A stretch of DNA of 64,000 bases, taken from contig NVVR01000007.1 of assembly GCA_002733415.1 (NCBI GenBank), positions 62,001-126,000 of the forward strand, written 5' to 3'. The notes under the pieces are model-generated. The model was given only the letters and a program-made list of their open reading frames with translations. It made no database searches and was not told the DNA's origin. The DNA comes from Kordia sp. (GTDB taxonomy: Bacteria; Bacteroidota; Bacteroidia; Flavobacteriales; Flavobacteriaceae). Shown here one piece after another: positions 18,444 to 27,209 of this stretch (positions within the stretch are counted from its first letter, which is position 1; each line of letters opens with the position of its first letter). The position numbers were made by a program, and so were the translations under genes.

Positions 18444-18618
18444 TTATATATTATCTAGTTCGTTTAGTGCTTTTTCGATTTCTTTTGCTTCTTTTTCAAC
18501 CGATTCAATTTGTTGATTGATTTCTGTTTCTTTCTTTTTTTTCGCCTTAGCTTTTTTATCTGTACAAGACATCAAAAAAAAAGGGAATTGCTGCTAATAA
18601 AATAAGTGCTTTTTTTAT
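18444..18618 (-). pseudogene. Decayed small lipoprotein gene
   Basis: On the minus strand KKALILLAAIPFF is followed, after one extra base in a nine-T run near 18575, by LMSCTDKKAKAKKKKETE and a Glu/Lys-rich helix ending LNELDNI. This is a small lipoprotein with a lipobox Cys and a charged tail. The expected start codon reads ATA (18616-18618). It sits just upstream of the decayed coiled-coil gene on the same strand, so the two were probably an operon lost together. Confidence 0.7.
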
Positions 18619-18677
18619 AAAATAATATTGATTATATGTGAGTAATAAGGTGCTGATTTAAAAAGGGGATTAAAAAT

Positions 18678-18721
18678 AAAGATCTGTTTTTCTAAAGTAC
18701 GGGCTAGAGAAACAGATCTTT
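18678..18721. terminator. Hairpin between asnB and the decayed gene pair
   Basis: AAAGATCTGTTT and AAACAGATCTTT form a 12-base stem around a ~20-base loop. It is downstream of asnB on the minus strand. The T-run is short, so termination is plausible rather than certain. Confidence 0.5.
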
Positions 18722-18818
18722 ATGACGGCTAAGTCAAATATTTATAGCCTTCAGTAGTTTTTGTCCATCATCTGGTTTTGAGAATTGTATATTCTTAATT
18801 CGTATTTAATGATAAGAG

Positions 18819-20481
18819 TTACTTTTTGTAAGCTTCATCATGTACGCTAGTTACAGCTCTCCCAGAAGGGTCGTTCCTATTTTTAAATGATTCGTCCCAT
18901 TCTAATGCTATCGGGGTACTACAGGCTACAGATGGTACTGAAGGAACCGTTTTTGCTGCAGTGTCACTAGGAAAATGACTTTCGAATATGCTGCGGTAAT
19001 GATACTCTTCTTTGTTTTGTGGAGTGTGAATTGGAAATCTGTAATGTGCATTTTTCATTTGTTCATTGGTTACAGCAAGTGCTACCAATTCTTTTAAATT
19101 ATCAATCCAGCTATACCCAACACCATCTGAAAATTGTTCTTTTTGTCTCCATGCCATTGATTCTGGCAAATACTTTTCAAAGGCTTTACGAAGCACCCAT
19201 TTTTTCTGGAGTAATCATTTTGTCTTGAGGATTCAAACGCATAGCAACATCCATAAATTTTTTATCTAAAAATGGGACACGTCCTTCAATTCCCCAAGCT
19301 GCTAAGGATTTGTTAGCACGTAAGCAATCATATTCATATAGTTTATCAAGTTTTCTAACTGTTTCTTTGTGGAATTCTTCGGCGTTTGGTGCTTTATGGA
19401 AATATAGATAGCCTCCGAAAATTTCATCTGCTCCTTCACCAGATAATACCATTTTTATTCCCATAGCCTTTATAGCTCGTGCCATTAGGTACATTGGAGT
19501 GGAAGCTCTGATAGTGGTAATGTCATAGGTTTCTAAATGATAAATAACATCTTTTATAGCATCTATACCTTCTTGAATAGTGAATTTTATTTCATGATGT
19601 ATAGAGTTAATATGTTTTGCTACTTTTTCTGCGGCAGCCAAATCAGGTGAGCCTTTTAATCCAACAGAAAAAGAGTGCAATTGTGGCCACCAAGTATCTT
19701 GTGTATCGCCAGTTTCAATTCGTTTTTCAGCATATAATTTGGCTAAAGCTGAGGTTATGGAAGAATCTAACCCGCCAGATAATAACACTCCATAAGGAAC
19801 ATCACTCATTAGTTGTCGGTGTACTGCATCAGCTAAAGCATCGTGTAAATCATCTATATTAGTGGTGTTGTTTTTTACAGTTTCATACTCCATCCAATCT
19901 CTGGTGTACCATATTGAAGGTTGTGAGTCATTACTATGCCAATAATGTCCTGGAGGAAATATTTCTATCCTGCTACAAATACCTTCTAACGCTTTCAATT
20001 CTGAAGCAACATAGAAAGTTCCATTTTTATCCCACCCCATATACAAAGGAATGATTCCCATATGATCACGAGCTATAAAAAACTCATTTTTATCAACATC
20101 ATATAAAGCAAATCCGAATATACCGTTTAAGTCATCTAAAAAACTAACTCCTTTCTCTTTATATAAAGCCAAGATGATTTCACAATCAGATTGTGTTAGG
20201 AATTCATATTCATTTTTCAATTGTTTTCGTAATTCTAAATGATTGTATATTTCACCATTTGCTGCAAGTATTAGATTTTTATCGGCGCTAAATAAAGGTT
20301 GTTTCCCGGAAGTAGGGTCAACAATTGCCAAACGTTCATGACTCATTATTGCGTTTTTATGCGTGTAAATTCCACTCCAATCTGGTCCTCGGTGGCGAAG
20401 TTTTTTACTTATTTCTAAAACTTGCGTACGTAGTTTTTCTGAATCCTCTTTTAAATTAAAAGCACAAACAATTCCACACAT
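18819..20481 (-). pseudogene. asnB: Asparagine synthase B, interrupted by a one-base frameshift
   Basis: Glutamine-hydrolysing asparagine synthetase (aspartate + glutamine + ATP). The first frame (20481 to 19186) begins MCGIVCAF, with the N-terminal nucleophile Cys2 of the glutaminase domain, and contains the ATP-binding SGGLDSS loop at about 237. It ends abruptly after MITPEK. The second frame (to 18819) supplies FEKYLPESMAWRQKEQFSDG and PSVACS to the normal end. Removing one A from the six-A run near 19197 restores a continuous protein of about 554 residues ending like E. coli AsnB. Either the gene is recently inactivated or the base is a sequencing error; everything else is well preserved. 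Confidence 0.9.
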
Positions 20482-20662
20482 AATATATTGCTATTAGTAA
20501 TTAATATATGAAATGGGAGGATTAAATTATTTGGAAAACTTTTCACCTTTGAGAAGAGTAAAAACTTGTAGGTAATTTTAAAGGTGCTAAATTTTAGTTA
20601 ATTAACATTTGTTATAGAGTTTTTTTTTGAAAGAGTGAGGTCCCATTTTTAGTAGAGAGTTT

Positions 20663-21535
20663 TTAATATGTAGTTCCCTGTTGCTTAATTCCTAACTTGG
20701 ATTTAATTCCTTTCCAACGGTGTCTTCTTATAAAAGCACCTTCTTGTTTATTGACAAGCTTTAAAGTATTGTTTTTTGAGGCTTTAAAGTAGCCTCTTAA
20801 ATACTCAATGAGCAGTAGAGGTTGTTTTTTTAGTAGCGCTAATTTTGTACTAGCAATTATAGTAAGTAAAAAACCATAATCTAATTTGTAAAAAGCTTCT
20901 CCTTGTTTGTAACGTGCTGCTTTGTTGTAGGTTTTTCCAGTAGGTTTTAAATGTTTCGCTTTAAGAGTTTCATCCGTTTTAATTTTCCATCCATGATATT
21001 GCGCTAGTAATTCATCAACGGTATCCCATCCCATTGATGGTTTTAGTTTCCCGATATCTAAAAAACATTGTTTTCGATAGGCTTTAAATGCGCCGCGAAT
21101 ATGATCTTTATTAGTTAGGTTTTCTAAAAACCATTTGCCATTTTTTTCAATATATGCAAATCCCCCAACCATACCTACTTTTTCATCAGCATTGAAATGA
21201 TGAATTAAAGTTTCGAAATAGTTATTTGGTAGAATAATATCGGCATCTAATTTCACAATAAAATCATAGCTGGTATCTAATGTGTTTAAGCCTTTGTGGA
21301 AAGCCTGTATAACTTTGCTGCCAGGTAAATGTTCGGCTCCTGATTGATTATTTATTAAACTAATAAACGGGTGTTTTTTAACATACTCACCAATAATACC
21401 TTCTGTATTATCAGTAGAGTTATCATTCACTACAACCACTAGCTTCGGTAGTATTGTTTGAGTAACAATACTATCTAAGGTTAAACTGATAAAATCAGCT
21501 TCATTATGAGCAGGTATGACAATGTAATAATTCAA
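20663..21535 (-). CDS. Glycosyltransferase family 2
   Basis: GT-A fold glycosyltransferase, probably adding a sugar during surface glycan synthesis. The N-terminus YYIVIPAHNEADFISLTL carries the GT2 start, NDNSTDNT the nucleotide-binding Asp, and KLDADIILPNNYF the DxD-like metal motif (about residue 97). It is 290 residues with no membrane segments apparent. Its start lies 5 bases after the methyltransferase stop, so both are on one minus-strand transcript. Acceptor and donor unknown. Confidence 0.85.
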   Translation of the reverse strand: MNYYIVIPAHNEADFISLTLDSIVTQTILPKLVVVVNDNSTDNTEGIIGEYVKKHPFISLINNQSGAEHLPGSKVIQAFHKGLNTLDTSYDFIVKLDADIILPNNYFETLIHHFNADEKVGMVGGFAYIEKNGKWFLENLTNKDHIRGAFKAYRKQCFLDIGKLKPSMGWDTVDELLAQYHGWKIKTDETLKAKHLKPTGKTYNKAARYKQGEAFYKLDYGFLLTIIASTKLALLKKQPLLLIEYLRGYFKASKNNTLKLVNKQEGAFIRRHRWKGIKSKLGIKQQGTTY

Positions 21536-21540
21536 AATGA

Positions 21541-22062
21541 TTATATTCTTTCAGCATACACCATATAATATCGTGGAGTAAAAACTCTAAGTAATGGTCT
21601 AAAACCAATTTTATTAACAGGGTTAGTGAATTTTTCGCGAGCAATGACTTTCCAGCCAGCTTTTTCTAATAGCCAATCAAATTGCCAATCTTCAAATTCG
21701 TGATAGTGCCTATCCCATTTATCAGTTTTACTCCTGTAAGCTGGAGCAAACCATAATCGCATTGGTATAGAAGCAACTAATTTATTGCCTTTTAAATCTC
21801 GTAATATTTCTAAAGGAGCTAATAAGTGCTCAAAAATTTCAAAAGCAGTAGTTACGGTATAGCTTTCGCTTTGTATGGTGTTGTGATTGATGTCTAAATC
21901 TTCCCCTTTTGTGTTTTTAATAGTATACCCTCGTTCGGTCATTATTTTAGAAAATGGATTTTCAACTCCTAGATCTAAAATTTCAGCATTTTTAGAAATG
22001 TGCTTTTCTAAAAACTCAATGGTATGCTTATAGCGTTTGTTAGGGAAAGTGTTTTCGTACAT
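21541..22062 (-). CDS. SAM-dependent methyltransferase (class I, type 11-like)
   Basis: Small methyltransferase of 173 residues. AEILDLGVENPFS is motif I (SAM binding, about residues 25-37), GEDLDIN is the motif II acidic end, and TAFEIFEHLLAP resembles the post-II segment. The C-terminal half contains an RHYHEFEDWQ segment often seen in glycan-biosynthesis methyltransferases. It is followed directly by the family 2 glycosyltransferase, so it may modify a glycan or lipid-linked intermediate. Confidence 0.75.
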   Translation of the reverse strand: MYENTFPNKRYKHTIEFLEKHISKNAEILDLGVENPFSKIMTERGYTIKNTKGEDLDINHNTIQSESYTVTTAFEIFEHLLAPLEILRDLKGNKLVASIPMRLWFAPAYRSKTDKWDRHYHEFEDWQFDWLLEKAGWKVIAREKFTNPVNKIGFRPLLRVFTPRYYMVYAERI

Positions 22063-22168
22063 AGAATCAAAATTACTCTTTTTTATACTAATAATAAAGT
22101 GTTTTAGGTTTTAGAAGTAAATCCGACTGAGTATAAATGAGTACCTTTACTAATGTAAATTATGGGTT

Positions 22169-24532
22169 ATGAATATTACAAATCATCATGTGTTACCTTT
22201 TGATATTAGTTTGAGTTTTGAGCTGCTACAAAAGCATTATAAAGAGCGATTAATAATAGAGAAAAACGAACTAGTTAAACAACACTTAAAGGGTTTGTTA
22301 GCTAATTTTGAGCAGCATCCATCTTTAAGTTCTGGAATAAAGAAAGAAGAAGAGTTAGTAGCGCTAAAAGATATTATTGACTTGCTAATGGGCGATTTGT
22401 TTCCACAAGCCTTAGGTTTGAATGAAATTAAAGCGGCAAGTATTCCATTTCAACCAGTACATTTTTATTATTCTACCCGATTTGAAAATATTATTAAAGC
22501 AGCTGGGAATGATTTTAAATTTGAGTTAGTAGATTTTACAGAAGATGAAATGTACATTATGTCTTGTAATTATATTTTGGCTACTCAATACCAGGTGAAT
22601 ACAGATTATCAGAAACCATTGTATTATCCAATTCCAGATAAAGACGGGAATATAAAGACTTATAGATTGGCTATGAATGCCGATTTTGTAAATATTCAAC
22701 CAACAGAAAGGGTAACGAAATTGACTTCAGAAGATATTGATTTACTATTGCAAAGTTATGACAATATTGATTTGTGGAAGGAGAAATTCCCTCCAAATTC
22801 TTGGAGTTTAAAAGGTTTTGTATTGATTAATTTTATAGACGTAACCGTAGATACAATAATATCAGATTTAAAATCGGATATGCTAAACCATACTATTTCT
22901 AATGATAATTTTGAAGATTTTCAGAATGATTTTAGAAGATATTTTAATAATAAACACTTATTTATTGGTTTTACAAAGTATGATTCAAATACCGATAGTT
23001 TTGTAAACCCACCAGGAAAACAAGTAGCGAGTTATATTTTAGGAGAAATGAGCGAATTGAGCTGTAAAACTGGATTTTGTAGTTTTTCTTATGATAAAGT
23101 AATTGAAGAAAAAAAGTACTTAACTATATCAGATATTGACCATGTATTGGCTATGGGAGAAAATCCCGTGTTAAGTCAGTTACAAAAACAAGGATTTAAA
23201 AGCTGTATTATAGCTCCCATTATTGTAGATGGAATATTAATAGCAATTTTAGAAATTGTATCGCCTAATAAAAATGATTTGACGTCAATAAATGCGAGTA
23301 GATTAGATATTATAATGCCTTATTTAGTTGCGACTACAAAACGTTCTGTTCAAGAATTAGAGAATTATGTTAAGGCAATTATTCAGAATGAGTGTACCGC
23401 TATTCATCCAACAGTTTTATGGAAATTTGAAGAAGAAGCGGAGCGTTTTATACAAGATTCTTTTGCTGATGATAGTAAAAAAGCACTTTTTAGTGATATT
23501 GTTTTTGAACATGTGTATCCGCTTTTCGGACAGATAGATATTATAGGTTCTTCCACAGTAAGAAATGAAGCTATTCAAGCTGATTTTGTGAAGCAATTAG
23601 AATTGGTAAAAGCGATTTTCAGTGCGGCTTATAAAGAAGAGAAATTAGCTTTTTATGAGCAAATTATTTTGCGTATTGATGGGTTTGTTGCTGAATTTAA
23701 ATCTGATTTTAATACCACTAGTGAAGAGCAATTACTTCATTTTTTAAAGAATGAAGTCAATCCTATTATGCCACATATTGGGCAATTATCTACTCAGTTA
23801 AAAGAGCAAGTAATGTCATATGAGGGAGTCATAAATACAGAAACGGGCGTGGTGTATGATAAACGAAAAGATTATGAAAATACAGTTCAGTTTATTAATG
23901 TCCAAATGGCATCTCTGTTAGACGGAAAACAAAAAGAAGCGCAAAAGGTTTATCCACATTTCTTTGAACGATTTAAAACAGATGGGATAGAGCATAACAT
24001 GTATATAGGGAAATCTTTATCGAAAGATAAGCCGTATAATAATGTATATTTGAGAAATTTGCGTTTATGGCAGCTAACCTCGATGTGTGAAATGGAACGT
24101 TCTTTTTATGAAATACAAAAAGACAGATCATTGCAATTAGATGCAGCTTCGTTGGTTTTAGTATTTGGGAATAGTTTATCGATTCGGTTCCGAGTTGATG
24201 AAAAAAAGTTTGATGTAGATGGCGCTTATAATGCCAGATATGAAATCATAAAAAAACGAATAGATAAAGCGCACATAAAAGGAACAGATGAGCGTATTAC
24301 CCAAAAAGGAAAGTTGGTGATAGTGTATTCTCAGAAAAAAGACGAGTTAGAGTATTTACGCTACATACAATACTTGCAAAGTAAAGATTACTTAGAAGAA
24401 GGGGAAGAGATAGTTTCCTTAGAAGATCTTCAGGGAGTAGTTGGTTTAAAAGCCATACGAATAAATATAAAATATCAAGTAGCGAAGCAAAAAATCACCT
24501 ATGATGATTTGGTTAAAGAAATAGAAAAATAA
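22169..24532 (+). CDS. Large GAF-domain-containing protein of unknown function
   Basis: Cytosolic protein of 787 residues without signal peptide or membrane segments. A GAF-like region spans roughly 250-400 (HLFIGFTKYDSN, then FKSCIIAPIIVDGILIAILE). No output domain (kinase, cyclase, HTH) is recognisable. The rest is mostly helical with a C-terminal charged region ending in KITYDDLVKEIEK. Such proteins are common in Flavobacteriaceae but uncharacterised. The SRPBCC gene follows after 3 bases. Confidence 0.7.
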   Translation: MNITNHHVLPFDISLSFELLQKHYKERLIIEKNELVKQHLKGLLANFEQHPSLSSGIKKEEELVALKDIIDLLMGDLFPQALGLNEIKAASIPFQPVHFYYSTRFENIIKAAGNDFKFELVDFTEDEMYIMSCNYILATQYQVNTDYQKPLYYPIPDKDGNIKTYRLAMNADFVNIQPTERVTKLTSEDIDLLLQSYDNIDLWKEKFPPNSWSLKGFVLINFIDVTVDTIISDLKSDMLNHTISNDNFEDFQNDFRRYFNNKHLFIGFTKYDSNTDSFVNPPGKQVASYILGEMSELSCKTGFCSFSYDKVIEEKKYLTISDIDHVLAMGENPVLSQLQKQGFKSCIIAPIIVDGILIAILEIVSPNKNDLTSINASRLDIIMPYLVATTKRSVQELENYVKAIIQNECTAIHPTVLWKFEEEAERFIQDSFADDSKKALFSDIVFEHVYPLFGQIDIIGSSTVRNEAIQADFVKQLELVKAIFSAAYKEEKLAFYEQIILRIDGFVAEFKSDFNTTSEEQLLHFLKNEVNPIMPHIGQLSTQLKEQVMSYEGVINTETGVVYDKRKDYENTVQFINVQMASLLDGKQKEAQKVYPHFFERFKTDGIEHNMYIGKSLSKDKPYNNVYLRNLRLWQLTSMCEMERSFYEIQKDRSLQLDAASLVLVFGNSLSIRFRVDEKKFDVDGAYNARYEIIKKRIDKAHIKGTDERITQKGKLVIVYSQKKDELEYLRYIQYLQSKDYLEEGEEIVSLEDLQGVVGLKAIRINIKYQVAKQKITYDDLVKEIEK

Positions 24533-24535
24533 GAA

Positions 24536-24961
24536 ATGCAAGATGTTATTATAAAGCAAAATTTTAAAGTTTCAGTAGAGATGCTTTGGAAAGCTGTTAC
24601 CGAACATCGCCAAATGATTCTATGGTTTTTTGAAAACATTCCCGAATTTGAAGCTCATGTAGGTTTTAAAACACAATTTTTAATAGAAAACGAAGGTCGA
24701 AAATTCACTCATTTATGGGAGATTATGGAGGTAATACCTAATCAGAAAATAGTTTATAATTGGAAGTATGATGAATATGAGGGCGAGGGATTAGTGTTTT
24801 TTGAATTAGTAGAAAATGAAAAAGAATCCTCCTTAATACTTATCAATAAGTGGATAGGGGAGTTCCCTCAAGACATTCCAGAGTTTTCCCGAGAAAGTTG
24901 TTTAGGAGGGTGGGAGTATTTTATAAACGGCAGACTAAAAGAATATTTAAGCAATAGATAA
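24536..24961 (+). CDS. SRPBCC (AHSA1-like) ligand-binding-fold protein
   Basis: Single-domain protein of 141 residues. FKVSVEMLWKAVTEHRQMILWF, FENIPEFEA and LGGWEYFINGRLKEYL match the AHSA1/START-like helix-grip fold that binds hydrophobic ligands or co-chaperone partners. It begins 3 bases after the GAF gene and is presumably co-expressed. Its stop abuts the convergent HD-PycTM gene with no spacer. Ligand unknown. Confidence 0.8.
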   Translation: MQDVIIKQNFKVSVEMLWKAVTEHRQMILWFFENIPEFEAHVGFKTQFLIENEGRKFTHLWEIMEVIPNQKIVYNWKYDEYEGEGLVFFELVENEKESSLILINKWIGEFPQDIPEFSRESCLGGWEYFINGRLKEYLSNR

Positions 24962-26152
24962 TTATTTCCCTAAGCTAAAAAAAGCCAAAAAGAAAGATAA
25001 TACAGACACAACAATTCCTATTGTAAATACGGTATATGTAGTACGTAATAGTTTGTATTTTCTGTTTAGTACTAAGCCTAAAAAGTACAAATCTTTTATC
25101 ATTGAGTCGTATAAATAATCTTTGTCTTTCATTACTTCTTTCATGCCCCATGTGAAATCATCTAACTTCATTTGGTGGAAGTTCCCAAAAAATAATAAGT
25201 TTACTTTCTTCTGAGCAACATCCTCCTTGGTAAACTGTCCTTCGGTAACTTTTGGTCTGGTAGATTGTATGGCAAAAATGATTGACACAACACTAAAACT
25301 AATTAAGATAACGGTAGGGATAATTAAATGTGCATTTGATGGGTTGTCCAATCTAGGTACTAAACTGCTTAATGCGATTGAAATTAAAATTGCATTTACT
25401 GACAGTAATATATTGGCTTTGGTATCCGCTATTTGACTTAATTTATTGTGATTTCGAAGTACAACCCTAAACATTGTTTCTACTCCTTTTTCTGGCAACT
25501 CAGCTTTGCGTTCTTTTTCTTTTAAGGCTTTCTTTTTTTGTTTTGCAACTTTACGTTCTTTCTCTAACTTTTTTACAGCCTTAAAAAGGGCTAATAAATT
25601 GGTTTGTTTTTTTTCTTGCCAGTTTTCAATGGCGTAATTTGTGTAAAACTGATGGCTGGTTAAAAAAGTAATGTTTTCTTTTTTCCAATCTAAATCAGAA
25701 TGATCTGCGGTGTTGGTTAAGCGTAATTCTTCTTTTAATAAATCACTGGTTTGATTAAAGCTTTTTGACGCTAAGTGAGAACAATCAGCATCTTTTATAA
25801 TACGTTCTAACTGATTGATGGGTTTTGTTCTTATTTTAGTTGCTAGAATTAATCGTTCCACAATAGCAAAATCATCGTCAGAAATTTTTCCTATTAAGAA
25901 GTTTTTAGCTAATTGAACACCAGATTCCTCATGATTTTCAGCCCCTTTTACAAAACCTGCATCATGAAACCAAGCCGCTATTTGTAATAGCTCAGCTTCT
26001 TGATCGCTTACTTGTTCCCCTTTAATTAATTCCTGTAGTTTTACAACTACACGTAAGGTATGAGGGAAATTATGGTAGATGATATGTGCAGGTAATTCGT
26101 CTTGTAATAGCGAAAATACATATTCTTTTATATCTTTGAGTAAGCTGTCCAT
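24962..26152 (-). CDS. HD-domain phosphohydrolase fused to a PycTM-type membrane domain (DUF5706)
   Basis: Residues 1-170 form an HD phosphohydrolase: His31, the HD pair His63-Asp64 in AAWFHDAGF, and an Asp near 120 in IKDADCSHLA. A Lys/Glu-rich linker (about 195-220) leads to residues 225-396, where RNHNKLSQIADTKANILLSV and two to three hydrophobic helices match the Pycsar transmembrane effector family. In Pycsar defence PycTM proteins are gated by cyclic CMP/UMP. Here no cyclase is adjacent, and the HD domain could hydrolyse a nucleotide signal. Role inferred only. Confidence 0.8.
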   Translation of the reverse strand: MDSLLKDIKEYVFSLLQDELPAHIIYHNFPHTLRVVVKLQELIKGEQVSDQEAELLQIAAWFHDAGFVKGAENHEESGVQLAKNFLIGKISDDDFAIVERLILATKIRTKPINQLERIIKDADCSHLASKSFNQTSDLLKEELRLTNTADHSDLDWKKENITFLTSHQFYTNYAIENWQEKKQTNLLALFKAVKKLEKERKVAKQKKKALKEKERKAELPEKGVETMFRVVLRNHNKLSQIADTKANILLSVNAILISIALSSLVPRLDNPSNAHLIIPTVILISFSVVSIIFAIQSTRPKVTEGQFTKEDVAQKKVNLLFFGNFHQMKLDDFTWGMKEVMKDKDYLYDSMIKDLYFLGLVLNRKYKLLRTTYTVFTIGIVVSVLSFFLAFFSLGK

Positions 26153-26199
26153 AAGTATTATATATGTGGACTAATTTATGAAAATTAAAAGAATTTTTG

Positions 26200-27060
26200 A
26201 TGATAATCATAAGGAATTATAGGTTGCTATGTTGCTTGTTAGTTTTGATGTCTTGTACAAGTCAAGATTTTACAATGTTGGAAATAGCAGGTGATTTGCC
26301 AAATAGTTTAAATGAATCTTCAGGGGTTGTAAATCTTCGAGGATCCGACAATTTCTGGATGATAAATGATTCTGGGAATACTAATGAGTTATTTGAGGTT
26401 TCTGAAACTGGTGCTATACAACAAATTATTACTGTAGAAAATGCTAAAAATAAGGACTGGGAAGATCTTGCGTCAGATGGGAGGGACAATATATTTATTG
26501 GGGATTTTGGTAATAATAACAACAAACGAAAAAATTTAGGAATATATACGGTTGCTATTTCATCGATTAAAAATGGTAAGGTAAAAGCTGTAAAAACGAA
26601 ATTTCATTTTGAAGATCAAAAAAAATTTCCGCCTAAAAAGAAAGATAGAAATTTTGATGTAGAGGCCTTTGTATATGCTAAGGGCTATTTTTATTTATTT
26701 ACAAAAAACCGAAGTTCTGAATTTAACGGAATAACTAAATTATACAAAGTTCCATCTCAACCAGGGAATCATTCAGCTGAACTAATTGGTAGTTTTGAAA
26801 CCTGTATGGATTCTAAAAAGTGTGCAATCACAGCGGCAACTATTTCAAGAAATAATGAAGAATTGGTTTTGTTAACTCATGATAAGTTATTTTTATTTAC
26901 TAATTTTAAAGGGGATGATTTTTTTAATGGATCAGTTTCTGAAATCAATTTATATCATGATTCTCAAAAAGAAGCTGTTTGTTTTAAAGGGGGTACAATT
27001 TATATTACTGATGAAGCCACTAAAAAAAGTAACGGTAATCTGTATAGAGTTGTGAATTAA
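26200..27060 (+). CDS. Lipoprotein, beta-propeller-like, unknown function
   Basis: Exported protein of about 286 residues with lipobox LLVLMSCTSQ (Cys near residue 20). The ATG at 26200 is preferred to a TTG at 26197. Repeated short segments such as DNFWMINDSGN, DWEDLASDGRDNIFIGDFGN and GTIYITDEA suggest propeller blades. The DWEDLA...IGDFGNN pattern recurs in uncharacterised Bacteroidota lipoproteins. No catalytic motif seen. Confidence 0.65.
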   Translation: MIIIRNYRLLCCLLVLMSCTSQDFTMLEIAGDLPNSLNESSGVVNLRGSDNFWMINDSGNTNELFEVSETGAIQQIITVENAKNKDWEDLASDGRDNIFIGDFGNNNNKRKNLGIYTVAISSIKNGKVKAVKTKFHFEDQKKFPPKKKDRNFDVEAFVYAKGYFYLFTKNRSSEFNGITKLYKVPSQPGNHSAELIGSFETCMDSKKCAITAATISRNNEELVLLTHDKLFLFTNFKGDDFFNGSVSEINLYHDSQKEAVCFKGGTIYITDEATKKSNGNLYRVVN

Positions 27061-27095
27061 GAATAATAATTTAAAAATATTGAAGTAAAACTTTA

Positions 27096-27207
27096 TGTCA
27101 GTTCGAGTGATTTTTCGAAGAGAAACGTAGAGAACAGTAAAGTAATTCAAAACATTACTATAAAGTTATCTCCCTAGGGAGAGATGTCACAGCGTGACAG
27201 AGAGGGC
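27096..27207. repeat. REP-like palindromic sequence upstream of the phosphoesterase gene
   Basis: This intergenic stretch holds TCTCCCTAGGGAGA (27169-27182), a perfect 14-base palindrome, then the inverted repeat TGTCAC AGC GTGACA, preceded by TGTCAGTTCGAGTG. Sequences of this style are dispersed in flavobacterial genomes. No coding potential is seen. Confidence 0.5.
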
Positions 27208-27209
27208 TT

